From: Flavobacterium sp. SUN046
GTDB lineage: Bacteria > Bacteroidota > Bacteroidia > Flavobacteriales > Flavobacteriaceae
Assembly (NCBI RefSeq): GCF_028867965.1
Contig: NZ_JAPQNT010000009.1
Coordinates: forward strand, 56,683 to 120,682
Length of the DNA stretch: 64,000 nucleotides
Reading direction: 5' to 3'
Made by a program: the position numbers and the translations under genes. Positions within the stretch are counted from its first letter, which is position 1. The number at the start of each line of letters is the position of its first letter. Under the pieces are notes generated by a model. It did not search any database, was not told where the DNA came from, and saw only the letters and a program-made list of their open reading frames with translations. Below, one piece after another: positions 1 to 8,495 of the stretch.

Positions 1-900
1 GGTGCAGATAATACTAAAACTTTTACAGGTTGGCGATTAAAAGACAGTGGAAGTGGTAACCAAGCTAATTTTTTAACAGGATTTACTTATAATTTTGGAA
101 ATTTTCAAGTAGCACCTAACTTTTTATGGCAAAAACCACTTGTAGACGCAATGCCAAATGATGTAAATGCTCCAGGCAGATTAAGAAATATTCAAGCTGA
201 TCCATTTATAGTTAGAGTTAATAGAGAAACTATTGGTGGTGAATTGTTGTTAACTTATGACCCAACTCCAGCAACTTGGATGTATGAATGGGATAACGAT
301 ATGACAGAAGATGCTAAATTTGCAATAAGTACAGATTTTGTTTACCGTCATTTACCAACCACTCAAGATGCTGCAATAGGATTTTTAAGCAATCGTACTG
401 CTTTTGCTTTTGCAAATTCTGCGCCAGCACATGACTTATGGGAATCCAATACAAGAATAGTTTCTAAATTATCACCTGATTTTGGATTAATAACCAATTT
501 CTATTTTGGAAATGCACAAGCCAACGGTAGTGATACAAGATTGATAGAAAGAATCGGTGCCGATGTTAGAGTAATTTATAAAAAAATTAAGATTACAAGT
601 ATGGTAAAGGTTAATGATTGGGGTCCGTATGATTATCACCGAGATTTCAATTTGACTTATCCACTTCAATTAATGTTAGATATCTCTACTTGTGTAGGAA
701 AACCAGATTGGTTCATTTTACCAAATACCAAAATAGGAATAATGGGAACTTGGCGTTCTCTTGACCAATATTCACCAAGATATTCTCCTAATCAAACTGC
801 AACTGCTTTTTCAACGGCACCAATAATAAGTCCAGTTGGATTTAATAATGGTACAGAATGGGAAATTAGAACCTACATTCATATAAATATCGGAAAATAA
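1..900 (+). CDS. C-terminal part of an outer-membrane beta-barrel protein (5' end outside window)
   Basis: The frame is open from the first base, so this is the last 299 codons of a longer gene whose start lies upstream. What is seen: alternating aromatic/hydrophobic strands separated by short polar turns, and a final strand ending RTYIHINIGK, the pattern of a closing strand of a bacterial outer-membrane barrel. No catalytic motif was recognised. It lies 12 bp before a glycan-binding lipoprotein and leads a run of beta-glucan enzymes, so a role at the outer membrane in glucan capture or passage is inferred. An ATG at 151 exists but is internal, because coding sequence continues upstream in frame. 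The exact family is not recognised. Confidence 0.75.
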   Translation, partial: GADNTKTFTGWRLKDSGSGNQANFLTGFTYNFGNFQVAPNFLWQKPLVDAMPNDVNAPGRLRNIQADPFIVRVNRETIGGELLLTYDPTPATWMYEWDNDMTEDAKFAISTDFVYRHLPTTQDAAIGFLSNRTAFAFANSAPAHDLWESNTRIVSKLSPDFGLITNFYFGNAQANGSDTRLIERIGADVRVIYKKIKITSMVKVNDWGPYDYHRDFNLTYPLQLMLDISTCVGKPDWFILPNTKIGIMGTWRSLDQYSPRYSPNQTATAFSTAPIISPVGFNNGTEWEIRTYIHINIGK

Positions 901-912
901 TTTTAAAAAAAA

Positions 913-2784
913 ATGAATATGAAAAATAAAAAAATTAATTATTTAAAAATCACTTTCCTTATTGGACTGGCGCTTACAGCATGCATTAGTTGTCAGAGAG
1001 ATTTATCAGATGATGCGGTATTGTCAACTTACTCTAAAAACGGAGATGTTTTTATTGATGCTTTTAGTGCTGGCCTAGGTTATGGAGCTTTTGGTGGCTC
1101 TAAATACACTGCATTTTCAGTTGACAATGAAGTGAAACATTTAGGAACAACTTCTATGCGATTTGACGTGCCTAATGTTGGAGACCCGCAAGGTGCGTAT
1201 GCAGGCGGTGTATTTATTGATGCTTCAGGTAGAAATTTAACAGATTATGATGCCTTGACATTTTGGATTAAAAGTTCTCAAGGTGCCTCATTAAACGAAG
1301 TTGGATTCGGAACTGATTTTGCAGCAAATAAATATAATGTTGTGCTAAAGAATGTTAGTATTGCTACCAATTGGCAAAAAGTAATTATTCCTATTCCAGA
1401 TGCTTCAAAACTACTTCAAGAAAAAGGAATGTTTTGGTATTCTGAAGGACCAGAAAACGGACTCGGATACACGTTTTGGATTGATGATGTAAAATTTGAA
1501 AAATTAGGTACAATTGCTTATCCAACACCTTCTATTCTTGATGGATTGGACAAAGTAGAACAAACATTTATAGGGTCTAATAGTACTTTGTCTGGCCTTT
1601 CTGAAACCTTTAATATGCCAACAGGCGCAAATCAAACAGTTTCATTAGCGCCAAGTTATTTCACATTTATATCATCAAACCCAAGTGTTGCAACAGTTGA
1701 TGAACTCGGTAAAGTTTCAGTAATAGGAAGCGGTACAACAATTATAACGGCTAAATTAGCTGGTAAAGACGCATTAGGATCATTAACATTAACTTCTTTA
1801 GGCGTTTTTACTCCTGCGCCAACACCTACAAAAGATGCAGCTAATGTAATTTCTATTTTTAGTAATGCTTACACCAATGTACCTGTAGAATACTATAATG
1901 GTTTTTATCAACCTTATCAAACTACTTTAGGCGGAAATGATATTCATATTAATAACGATGATATCATTAGATATACAAATCTTAACTTTGTTGGAACACA
2001 GTTTTCTCAACCAACAGTTGATGCTTCACAAATGACATATCTTCATGTTGATATTCAAGTTCAAGAAGCAATGACAGCTGGTGATCACATTAAAGTTCAA
2101 TTGGGTGATTTTGGTGCAAATGCAGTTTTTGGTGGCGGCGATGATACTAATGGTAGTGTAAATTTTACAAATACTAGTTTCACAACTGGAAGTTGGGTTG
2201 GGTTAGATATTCCGTTATCAAGTTTTACAGGATTAACAAGCAAAAGCCATTTAGCACAAATATTATTTATTTCTGATGCTACTATTTCTAATATTTTAGT
2301 TGATAACATTTATTTTTATAAAGTTCCTACAGCTCCAACTACAGCAGCTCCAACTCCTACAGTTCCATCTGCAAATGTTCTATCTGTTTTTAGCGATGCT
2401 TACACCAATGTTGCTTCTAATTTGAATCCTAATTGGGGTCAAACTACAGTTGTAACTCAAGTGGCAATTGCAGGAAATAATACATTAAAATATGCAGGTT
2501 TAAATTATCAAGGACTTCAATTTGCAAGCAGTCAAAATGTTTCAGCAATGACTTTTTTACATATTGATTATTACAGCGCTAATTCAACTTCATTAAAAAC
2601 CTATTTAATTAGCACTGGTCCAGTTGAAAAGGCTAAAATTTTAACCGTGCCAACTTCTACCGGTTGGAATAGTATTGAAATTCCTTTGTCTAATTTTTCA
2701 CCAGTGAATCTTGCTGATATAATCCAAATGAAGTTTGATGGAAATGGAGATATTTATTTAGATAATATTTATTTTCATAACTAA
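913..2784 (+). CDS. Surface glycan-binding lipoprotein (SusE/F-position) with Big_2 and CBM-like modules
   Basis: A 623-residue exported lipoprotein. The N-terminus has a hydrophobic segment and a lipobox LTAC with the lipid cysteine at about residue 24. Residues ~40-200 form a carbohydrate-binding-module-like beta-sandwich ending FWIDDVKFE. Residues ~215-300 are a bacterial Ig-like (Big_2) domain with the usual NPSVATVD..G.VSVIGSGTT pattern. Two related modules of ~150 residues follow, each opening (A)NV(I/L)S(I/V)FS(N/D)AYTNV and closing with a VDNIYF-type strand, joined by a Pro/Thr-rich linker. There are no glycosidase active-site motifs, so it is probably a binding protein that holds laminarin at the cell surface. 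It is 35 bp upstream of a GH16 lipoprotein. The start could also be the ATG at 919. Confidence 0.75.
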   Translation: MNMKNKKINYLKITFLIGLALTACISCQRDLSDDAVLSTYSKNGDVFIDAFSAGLGYGAFGGSKYTAFSVDNEVKHLGTTSMRFDVPNVGDPQGAYAGGVFIDASGRNLTDYDALTFWIKSSQGASLNEVGFGTDFAANKYNVVLKNVSIATNWQKVIIPIPDASKLLQEKGMFWYSEGPENGLGYTFWIDDVKFEKLGTIAYPTPSILDGLDKVEQTFIGSNSTLSGLSETFNMPTGANQTVSLAPSYFTFISSNPSVATVDELGKVSVIGSGTTIITAKLAGKDALGSLTLTSLGVFTPAPTPTKDAANVISIFSNAYTNVPVEYYNGFYQPYQTTLGGNDIHINNDDIIRYTNLNFVGTQFSQPTVDASQMTYLHVDIQVQEAMTAGDHIKVQLGDFGANAVFGGGDDTNGSVNFTNTSFTTGSWVGLDIPLSSFTGLTSKSHLAQILFISDATISNILVDNIYFYKVPTAPTTAAPTPTVPSANVLSVFSDAYTNVASNLNPNWGQTTVVTQVAIAGNNTLKYAGLNYQGLQFASSQNVSAMTFLHIDYYSANSTSLKTYLISTGPVEKAKILTVPTSTGWNSIEIPLSNFSPVNLADIIQMKFDGNGDIYLDNIYFHN

Positions 2785-2819
2785 TAAACTAATTTAATTC
2801 AACTTTTAATAAAAAAATC

Positions 2820-3635
2820 ATGAATATAAAGAATAATAGATTTTGGAATAACACAATCATAATTTGCTGTTTGTATTTGGTATCAGGTTGCTCTGTTGAT
2901 GAAAAACAAAAAGTAACAAATTATACCAATTTGGTAATGCAAGACGAATTTAGTACAGACGGCGCATTAAGTAATTCATTATGGAATTATAATATCGGAA
3001 CAGGTGCTAATGGCTGGGGAAATAACGAATTAGAATATTATACCGACCGACCTGAAAATGTTAAGATTGAAAACGGTATGCTGAAAATTACAGCTATAAA
3101 AGAGTCTTACATGGGTTCGGCTTATACTTCGGCAAGAATAACAACCAAAGGTAAGTTTACCCAAAAATATGGTCGATTTGAAGCTCGTATAAAAATGCCT
3201 TATGGTCAAGGAATGTGGCCAGCTTTCTGGTTATTAGGTGAAAATAGCGATGCCGTAGTTTGGCCTCAATGTGGTGAAATTGACATAATGGAATTTAGAG
3301 GTCAAGAACCATCTACAACTAATGGAACTATTCACGGACCAGGATATTCTGGTGCATCAGCAATTACTAAATCATACACTTTACCTAATGATAGATTAGA
3401 TACTGATTTTCATGTTTTCGGAATTGAATGGGGAGAAAATTATATTAATTTTTATGTTGATGATGTTTTGTACAACCAAATTACTCCAGAAAAAGCTAAT
3501 GGTCAATGGGTATTTGATCAACCTTTTTATATAATAATAAATCTAGCAGTTGGTGGAAATTTTGTAGGTGCACCAAATACGCAAACCGTTTTTCCTCAAT
3601 CAATGTTAATTGATTATGTGAGAGTTTACAACTAA
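2820..3635 (+). CDS. GH16 beta-glucanase (laminarinase) lipoprotein
   Basis: An endo-beta-1,3-glucanase-type enzyme of glycoside hydrolase family 16, 271 residues, essentially signal plus catalytic domain. The lipobox VSGC (Cys24) predicts anchoring to a membrane, likely the cell surface. The active-site signature CGEIDIMEFRG is intact: E153 nucleophile, D155, and E158 acid/base. Flanking family features are visible, including WPAFWLLG before the active site and a final strand MLIDYVRVYN. Role inferred from family and neighbours: cutting long laminarin-type beta-1,3-glucan into oligosaccharides outside or at the cell surface. A second GH16 of different localisation lies at 13324-15015. Exact substrate (beta-1,3 versus mixed-linkage) cannot be told from sequence alone. 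Confidence 0.92.
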   Translation: MNIKNNRFWNNTIIICCLYLVSGCSVDEKQKVTNYTNLVMQDEFSTDGALSNSLWNYNIGTGANGWGNNELEYYTDRPENVKIENGMLKITAIKESYMGSAYTSARITTKGKFTQKYGRFEARIKMPYGQGMWPAFWLLGENSDAVVWPQCGEIDIMEFRGQEPSTTNGTIHGPGYSGASAITKSYTLPNDRLDTDFHVFGIEWGENYINFYVDDVLYNQITPEKANGQWVFDQPFYIIINLAVGGNFVGAPNTQTVFPQSMLIDYVRVYN

Positions 3636-3651
3636 TATTTTAACTAAAATT

Positions 3652-3696
3652 AAATAACATGATTTGGCTTTCTTATAAAGTTAATTCATGTTATTT
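3652..3696. other. 11-bp perfect inverted repeat between GH16 and phosphorylase genes
   Basis: AAATAACATGA (3652-3662) is exactly complementary to TCATGTTATTT (3686-3696) across a 23-nt spacer in the 97-bp gap between the GH16 lipoprotein and the large cytoplasmic enzyme. No T-run follows, so it is not a classic terminator. It could be an mRNA-processing or stability hairpin, or a palindromic regulator site. Confidence 0.45.
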
Positions 3697-3732
3697 ATTA
3701 ATAAAATTACAAAAGAATACTACAATTAAATC

Positions 3733-6700
3733 ATGAGTAATAGTCAAACCTTATTTGCCGAAAATGAAACTAAGTCAATTGCAATGGAAATTGTTTCAAT
3801 TAACGATGAAAAATATTATAAAATAGCCAATAACGATGCTATGCGTCCGTTTTTCATGAGTATTGTGAGCGATTCCAATCATTGGATGTTTTTATCAAGT
3901 AATGGTGGATTAACAGCTGGTAGAAAAAATGCTGAGTTTGCACTTTTTCCTTATTATACAGATGATAAGATTACAGAATCCTATGATATTACCGGAAGCA
4001 AATCGATTTTTCAAATCCAGCATAATAATGAAATTCACATTTGGGAACCTTTCTCAGAACGGTTTTCGCATAATATGTTTAACGTTTCTCGAAATTTATA
4101 TAAAAACCTTTACGGAAATAAAGTAGTTTTTGAAGAAGTAAACCACGATTTAAAAATCACTTTTCGATATCATTGGAACTCAAGTAATAAATTTGGATTT
4201 GTCAGAAAATCAGAATTAATTAATCAATCTGAAACTAATTATCAGATAAATGTACTTGATGGAATCCAAAACATTCTTCCTTTTGGTGTAACAAGTGATT
4301 TGCAAAACGCCGCAAGTAATTTGGTCGATGCCTATAAAAGAAGTGAATTACACCAACAAAGCGGCTTAGGAATATTTGCTTTAAGTGCAATAATAGTTGA
4401 CAAAGCCGAACCAAGTGAAGCATTAAAATCAAATATAGTTTGGTCTATCGGGATGAAAAATCCATCTTATTTAGTTTCATCATTACAACTTTCAAAATTC
4501 AGAAATAAACAAAAAGTAACTTTAGAAGACGATATTAAAGGCGAAAAAGGAGCTTATTTTTTAAATTCTGAAATCATTTTAAATCAAAATTCAAAACAAG
4601 ATTGGACAATTATTGCTAATGTCAACCAAGATCATTCGGATATTGCTCAAATAATAAACACCATTCAAACTGAAAAAAATCTTGAAGAAGTAATTAATCA
4701 GGACATTGAGTTAGGAACAAAAAAACTTATAGAACTCAATGCTTCGTCTGATGCTTTGCAACTTACAAATGATAATTTAAGAGATACACGACATTTTGCC
4801 AATACACTTTTCAATATTATGCGTGGCGGAATTTTCGATTTTAATTATCAAATAGAAAAACAAGATTTCTTAAATTATATCGAGAAAGCAAACCATTTAG
4901 TTTATCAAAAATTAGAAAAAAGCTTAAACCAACTCACAGATTTATTTAGTTTAGAAACCATAAAAGAATTTGCATCTAAGCAAAATGATTCTGATTTTGA
5001 ACGATTAAGTTTAGAATATTTACCGTTAAAATTTAGTAGAAGACACGGCGATCCAAGCCGACCTTGGAACAAATTTTCAATCAATACACAAAGTGAAATT
5101 GACGGTTCTAAAATTTTAGATTATGAAGGTAACTGGCGTGATATTTTCCAAAATTGGGAAGCATTGGCACATTCGTTTCCAGATTTTATCGAAAATATGA
5201 TTCATAAATTCCTAAACGCAACCACTTTTGATGGGTACAATCCGTATCGAGTTACCAAAGATGGTTTTGATTGGGAAACCGTCGAAGAAGACAATCCTTG
5301 GTCGTACATAGGATATTGGGGCGATCATCAAATAATTTATTTGTTGAAATTCTTAGAAATAATCGAAAAACACCAACCCAAAAAATTAGAAGAACTTTTT
5401 AATAAGGATATTTTTGTTTATGCCAACGTACCTTATGTTATAAAATCATACGATGATATTCTTAAAAATCCAAAAGATACAATTGAATTCAATCACGATT
5501 TAGACATAAAAATTCGTGAAGAAAGAACTAAAATTGGAGCCGATGGAACTTTATTAAAAGATGCTAACGGCGACATTTATAAAGTCAATTTAATTGAAAA
5601 ATTGTTGGCTACCGTTTTAGCTAAAATGTCGAATTTTATTCCAGAAGGTGGAATTTGGTTGAACACACAACGTCCAGAATGGAACGATGCCAATAATGCT
5701 TTAGTTGGAAATGGAGTTTCGATGGTTACTTTATATTACTTGAGAAGATTTTTAAATTATTTCCAAAAATTAGTTGAAAATACTGAAGTTGAAAGCATCA
5801 AAATATCTAATGAAATGGTAGAATTTTATCATTCAATAAGAGAAAATTTAATCAAGTTTGAGCCTTCTTTAAAAGGAAAATTCAATGATTTCGAAAGAAA
5901 AACGATTTTAGATGTACTCGGAAATGCCGCTTCAGAATACCGAAATCAAGTATATCAAAATGGCTTTTGGGGTAATAAAAGAACACATTCAATGACTGGT
6001 TTAAAACAATTTATTGAAGTAAGTTTAAAATTTATCGACCATTCTATTGAGGCAAATAAAAGAGAAGACAATTTGTATCACGCTTATAATTTAATGACCG
6101 TTGAAAACGAAAAAGAAGTATCAATTTCTTATTTAAGCGAAATGCTCGAAGGTCAAGTTGCCGTTTTGAGTTCAGGATATTTATCTCCCAAAGAAGCTTT
6201 AAATGTTTTAGACGGTTTGAAAAACAGCAAACTTTTTAGGCAAGATCAATACAGTTATATTTTATATCCAAACAAAAATTTGTCAAAATTCCTTGAGAAA
6301 AATACAATTTCAAGTGAAGTTGTGTCTAAATCAGAATTATTAACCAATTTAATTGCCGCAAATAATACCCAAATAATTAAGAAAGACTGCAACGGAATTT
6401 ACCATTTTAACGGAAATTTTAAAAATGCTGGCGATTTAGAAATTGCCTTAGAGTCACTTTCAAAAACATCTTTTGCTAAGCAAGCAGAAAAAGATAAAAA
6501 ACAAGTATTACATGCATTTGAAACTATTTTTAATCACAAATCATTTACAGGTCGTTCGGGAACATTTTATGGTTATGAAGGTTTGGGTTCGATTTATTGG
6601 CACATGGTTTCCAAATTGCAATTGGCAGTTCAAGAATGTTGCTTAAAAGCCGTTGAAGAACAAGAATCAGATGAAGTAATAGGAAGATTATTAGAACATT

Positions 6701-7197
6701 ATTACGAAATCAATGAAGGAATTGGCGTGCACAAATCACCTCAATTATACGGTGCTTTTCCAACCGATCCTTATTCGCATACACCAGCAGGAAAAGGCGC
6801 ACAACAACCTGGAATGACAGGTCAAGTCAAAGAAGACATTTTATCTCGTTTTGGAGAATTAGGTGTTTTTGTTACAAATGGAAAACTATATTTCAATCCG
6901 TGTTTGTTGCGAAAAGATGAATTTCTTTCAGAAGCTAAATCATTCAATTATGTAGATGTAAATTTCAATTCAAGAACAATTGAAATGCAACCAAATTCTA
7001 TTTGTTTTACTTATTGTCAAATTCCAGTTGTATACACAATTTCCAATCAAAAAAGGATTGAAGTTAGTTATAGCAATAACACAAATGTAAATTTTGACGG
7101 ATTAATTATGGATGCTAAAACTAGTAAACAAGTTTTCGGTAGAACTGCTGAAATCAGTCAAATTAGAGTAGCTATTTTAGAAAGTGAATTGAAATAA
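3733..7197 (+). CDS. Candidate GH149 beta-1,3-glucan phosphorylase
   Basis: A 1154-residue protein with no signal peptide, so cytoplasmic. It resembles the very large GH94-related phosphorylases: an N-terminal beta-sandwich half (YYKI.N..AMRPFFMS, then SNGGLTAGR), and an (alpha/alpha) catalytic half with PEWNDANNAL at 648-657. The WND triplet (650-652, D652 the proposed general acid) matches the catalytic Asp region of cellobiose-phosphorylase-like enzymes. Other conserved-looking blocks are RRHGDPSRPWN and YIGYWGDHQI. GH149 enzymes are of this size and phosphorolyse beta-1,3-gluco-oligosaccharides to Glc-1-P. The position among GH16, GH17, GH30 and an MFS importer fits that role. The assignment is from recalled family features and context, not a search. 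It is followed after 4 bp by a GH17 gene. Confidence 0.7.
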   Translation: MSNSQTLFAENETKSIAMEIVSINDEKYYKIANNDAMRPFFMSIVSDSNHWMFLSSNGGLTAGRKNAEFALFPYYTDDKITESYDITGSKSIFQIQHNNEIHIWEPFSERFSHNMFNVSRNLYKNLYGNKVVFEEVNHDLKITFRYHWNSSNKFGFVRKSELINQSETNYQINVLDGIQNILPFGVTSDLQNAASNLVDAYKRSELHQQSGLGIFALSAIIVDKAEPSEALKSNIVWSIGMKNPSYLVSSLQLSKFRNKQKVTLEDDIKGEKGAYFLNSEIILNQNSKQDWTIIANVNQDHSDIAQIINTIQTEKNLEEVINQDIELGTKKLIELNASSDALQLTNDNLRDTRHFANTLFNIMRGGIFDFNYQIEKQDFLNYIEKANHLVYQKLEKSLNQLTDLFSLETIKEFASKQNDSDFERLSLEYLPLKFSRRHGDPSRPWNKFSINTQSEIDGSKILDYEGNWRDIFQNWEALAHSFPDFIENMIHKFLNATTFDGYNPYRVTKDGFDWETVEEDNPWSYIGYWGDHQIIYLLKFLEIIEKHQPKKLEELFNKDIFVYANVPYVIKSYDDILKNPKDTIEFNHDLDIKIREERTKIGADGTLLKDANGDIYKVNLIEKLLATVLAKMSNFIPEGGIWLNTQRPEWNDANNALVGNGVSMVTLYYLRRFLNYFQKLVENTEVESIKISNEMVEFYHSIRENLIKFEPSLKGKFNDFERKTILDVLGNAASEYRNQVYQNGFWGNKRTHSMTGLKQFIEVSLKFIDHSIEANKREDNLYHAYNLMTVENEKEVSISYLSEMLEGQVAVLSSGYLSPKEALNVLDGLKNSKLFRQDQYSYILYPNKNLSKFLEKNTISSEVVSKSELLTNLIAANNTQIIKKDCNGIYHFNGNFKNAGDLEIALESLSKTSFAKQAEKDKKQVLHAFETIFNHKSFTGRSGTFYGYEGLGSIYWHMVSKLQLAVQECCLKAVEEQESDEVIGRLLEHYYEINEGIGVHKSPQLYGAFPTDPYSHTPAGKGAQQPGMTGQVKEDILSRFGELGVFVTNGKLYFNPCLLRKDEFLSEAKSFNYVDVNFNSRTIEMQPNSICFTYCQIPVVYTISNQKRIEVSYSNNTNVNFDGLIMDAKTSKQVFGRTAEISQIRVAILESELK

Positions 7198-7201
7198 AAA
7201 T

Positions 7202-8491
7202 ATGAAAATTAAAACTTTATTTTATATAAAATCAGCGTTCAAATCATTTGCTCTAGTAGTATTGATTTTAATTGCATTTTCATTTAGAATGGAGGTTAAA
7301 AAGAATAATTACATACCAAAAACAAAAAAAGTGACGGCAAAAGATATTTTAGGAAATCCAAATTATTTAGCAATTTGTTACGGCGGATACCGACAAAAAA
7401 CAAGAGATATTCAACCAACAATTGAAGAAGTAAAAGAAGATTTAAAGATTTTGTCAGTTCTAAAAATAAAAGTAATTCGAACTTATAATGTTCATTTAAA
7501 AGAAGTTGCTACAATTCTAAAAGCTATTGAAATCTTAAAAAAAGAAGACAAGCATTTCGAAATGTATGTAATGTTAGGCGCATGGATTGATTGTAAAAAT
7601 GCTTGGACAAAATTGGAACCAAATCACGATGTTGAAAGCGATAGAAATGCCATTGAAATTGATGAAGCTGTTCGTTTATCGAATAAATATCCAGATATAA
7701 TTAAAATTATTTCGGTTGGAAATGAAGCAATGGTCAAATGGGCAACCAGTTATTATGTGCAATCTAACGTAATTTTAAAATGGGTAAATCATCTGCAAGA
7801 ATTGAAAAAAAGCAACAAATTACCTAAGGATTTATGGATTACTTCTTCTGATGATTTTGCTTCTTGGGGCGGTGGAGACGAAAGTTACAAAACTAAGGAT
7901 TTAGAAGATTTGATTAATGCTGTCGACTATGTGTCAATGCACACTTATCCATACCACAATTCACATTATCATTCTGATTTTTGGAAAGTTCCACAAGAAG
8001 AAGATAATCTTTCTGATGTTGAAAAAGTAAATTCTGCCATGAATCGTTCGTTAGAATTTGCCAAAATGCAATACAATACGGTTAAGAATTATGTTCACAG
8101 TATCAATCCAAATAAACCAGTGCATATTGGTGAAACCGGTTGGGCTTCAAGTTCGGATGGACTTTATGGAAACGATGGTTCAAAGGCATCTGATGAATAC
8201 AAACAGGCACTTATCTACAACGCTATGAGAGCATGGACAAATAAAGAAGGAATTGCTTGTTTTTTCTTTGAAGCTTTTGACGAACCATGGAAAGACAGCG
8301 GAAATCCGTCGGGTTCAGAGAATCATTTTGGACTGTTAACAGTTGATGGAAAAGCAAAATTTGCTCTGTGGAATGATGTAGATAAAAAAGTTTTTAATGG
8401 TTTAAAACGTAATGGAAATGCTATTGACAAAACGTACAATGGTAATTCGAGTGAGTTAATGAAAACTGTATTAATTCCGCCAAGAAAGTAG
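7202..8491 (+). CDS. Exported GH17 glucan hydrolase
   Basis: Glycoside hydrolase family 17 protein, 429 residues. The two catalytic glutamates are present in the expected motifs: SVGNEAM (E175, acid/base) and HIGETGWAS (E311, nucleophile). A strongly hydrophobic N-terminal stretch (about residues 15-30) after several lysines is an uncleaved anchor or signal peptide, placing the enzyme in the periplasm or inner-membrane outer face. Residues up to about 50 precede the TIM barrel. Family GH17 cleaves or transglycosylates beta-1,3-glucans. It lies 4 bp after the phosphorylase gene and 4 bp before the GH30 gene, indicating one operon. It is clearly distinct from the two cytoplasmic GH17 domains encoded further downstream, which share a shorter form. 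Confidence 0.88.
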   Translation: MKIKTLFYIKSAFKSFALVVLILIAFSFRMEVKKNNYIPKTKKVTAKDILGNPNYLAICYGGYRQKTRDIQPTIEEVKEDLKILSVLKIKVIRTYNVHLKEVATILKAIEILKKEDKHFEMYVMLGAWIDCKNAWTKLEPNHDVESDRNAIEIDEAVRLSNKYPDIIKIISVGNEAMVKWATSYYVQSNVILKWVNHLQELKKSNKLPKDLWITSSDDFASWGGGDESYKTKDLEDLINAVDYVSMHTYPYHNSHYHSDFWKVPQEEDNLSDVEKVNSAMNRSLEFAKMQYNTVKNYVHSINPNKPVHIGETGWASSSDGLYGNDGSKASDEYKQALIYNAMRAWTNKEGIACFFFEAFDEPWKDSGNPSGSENHFGLLTVDGKAKFALWNDVDKKVFNGLKRNGNAIDKTYNGNSSELMKTVLIPPRK

Positions 8492-8495
8492 TATT

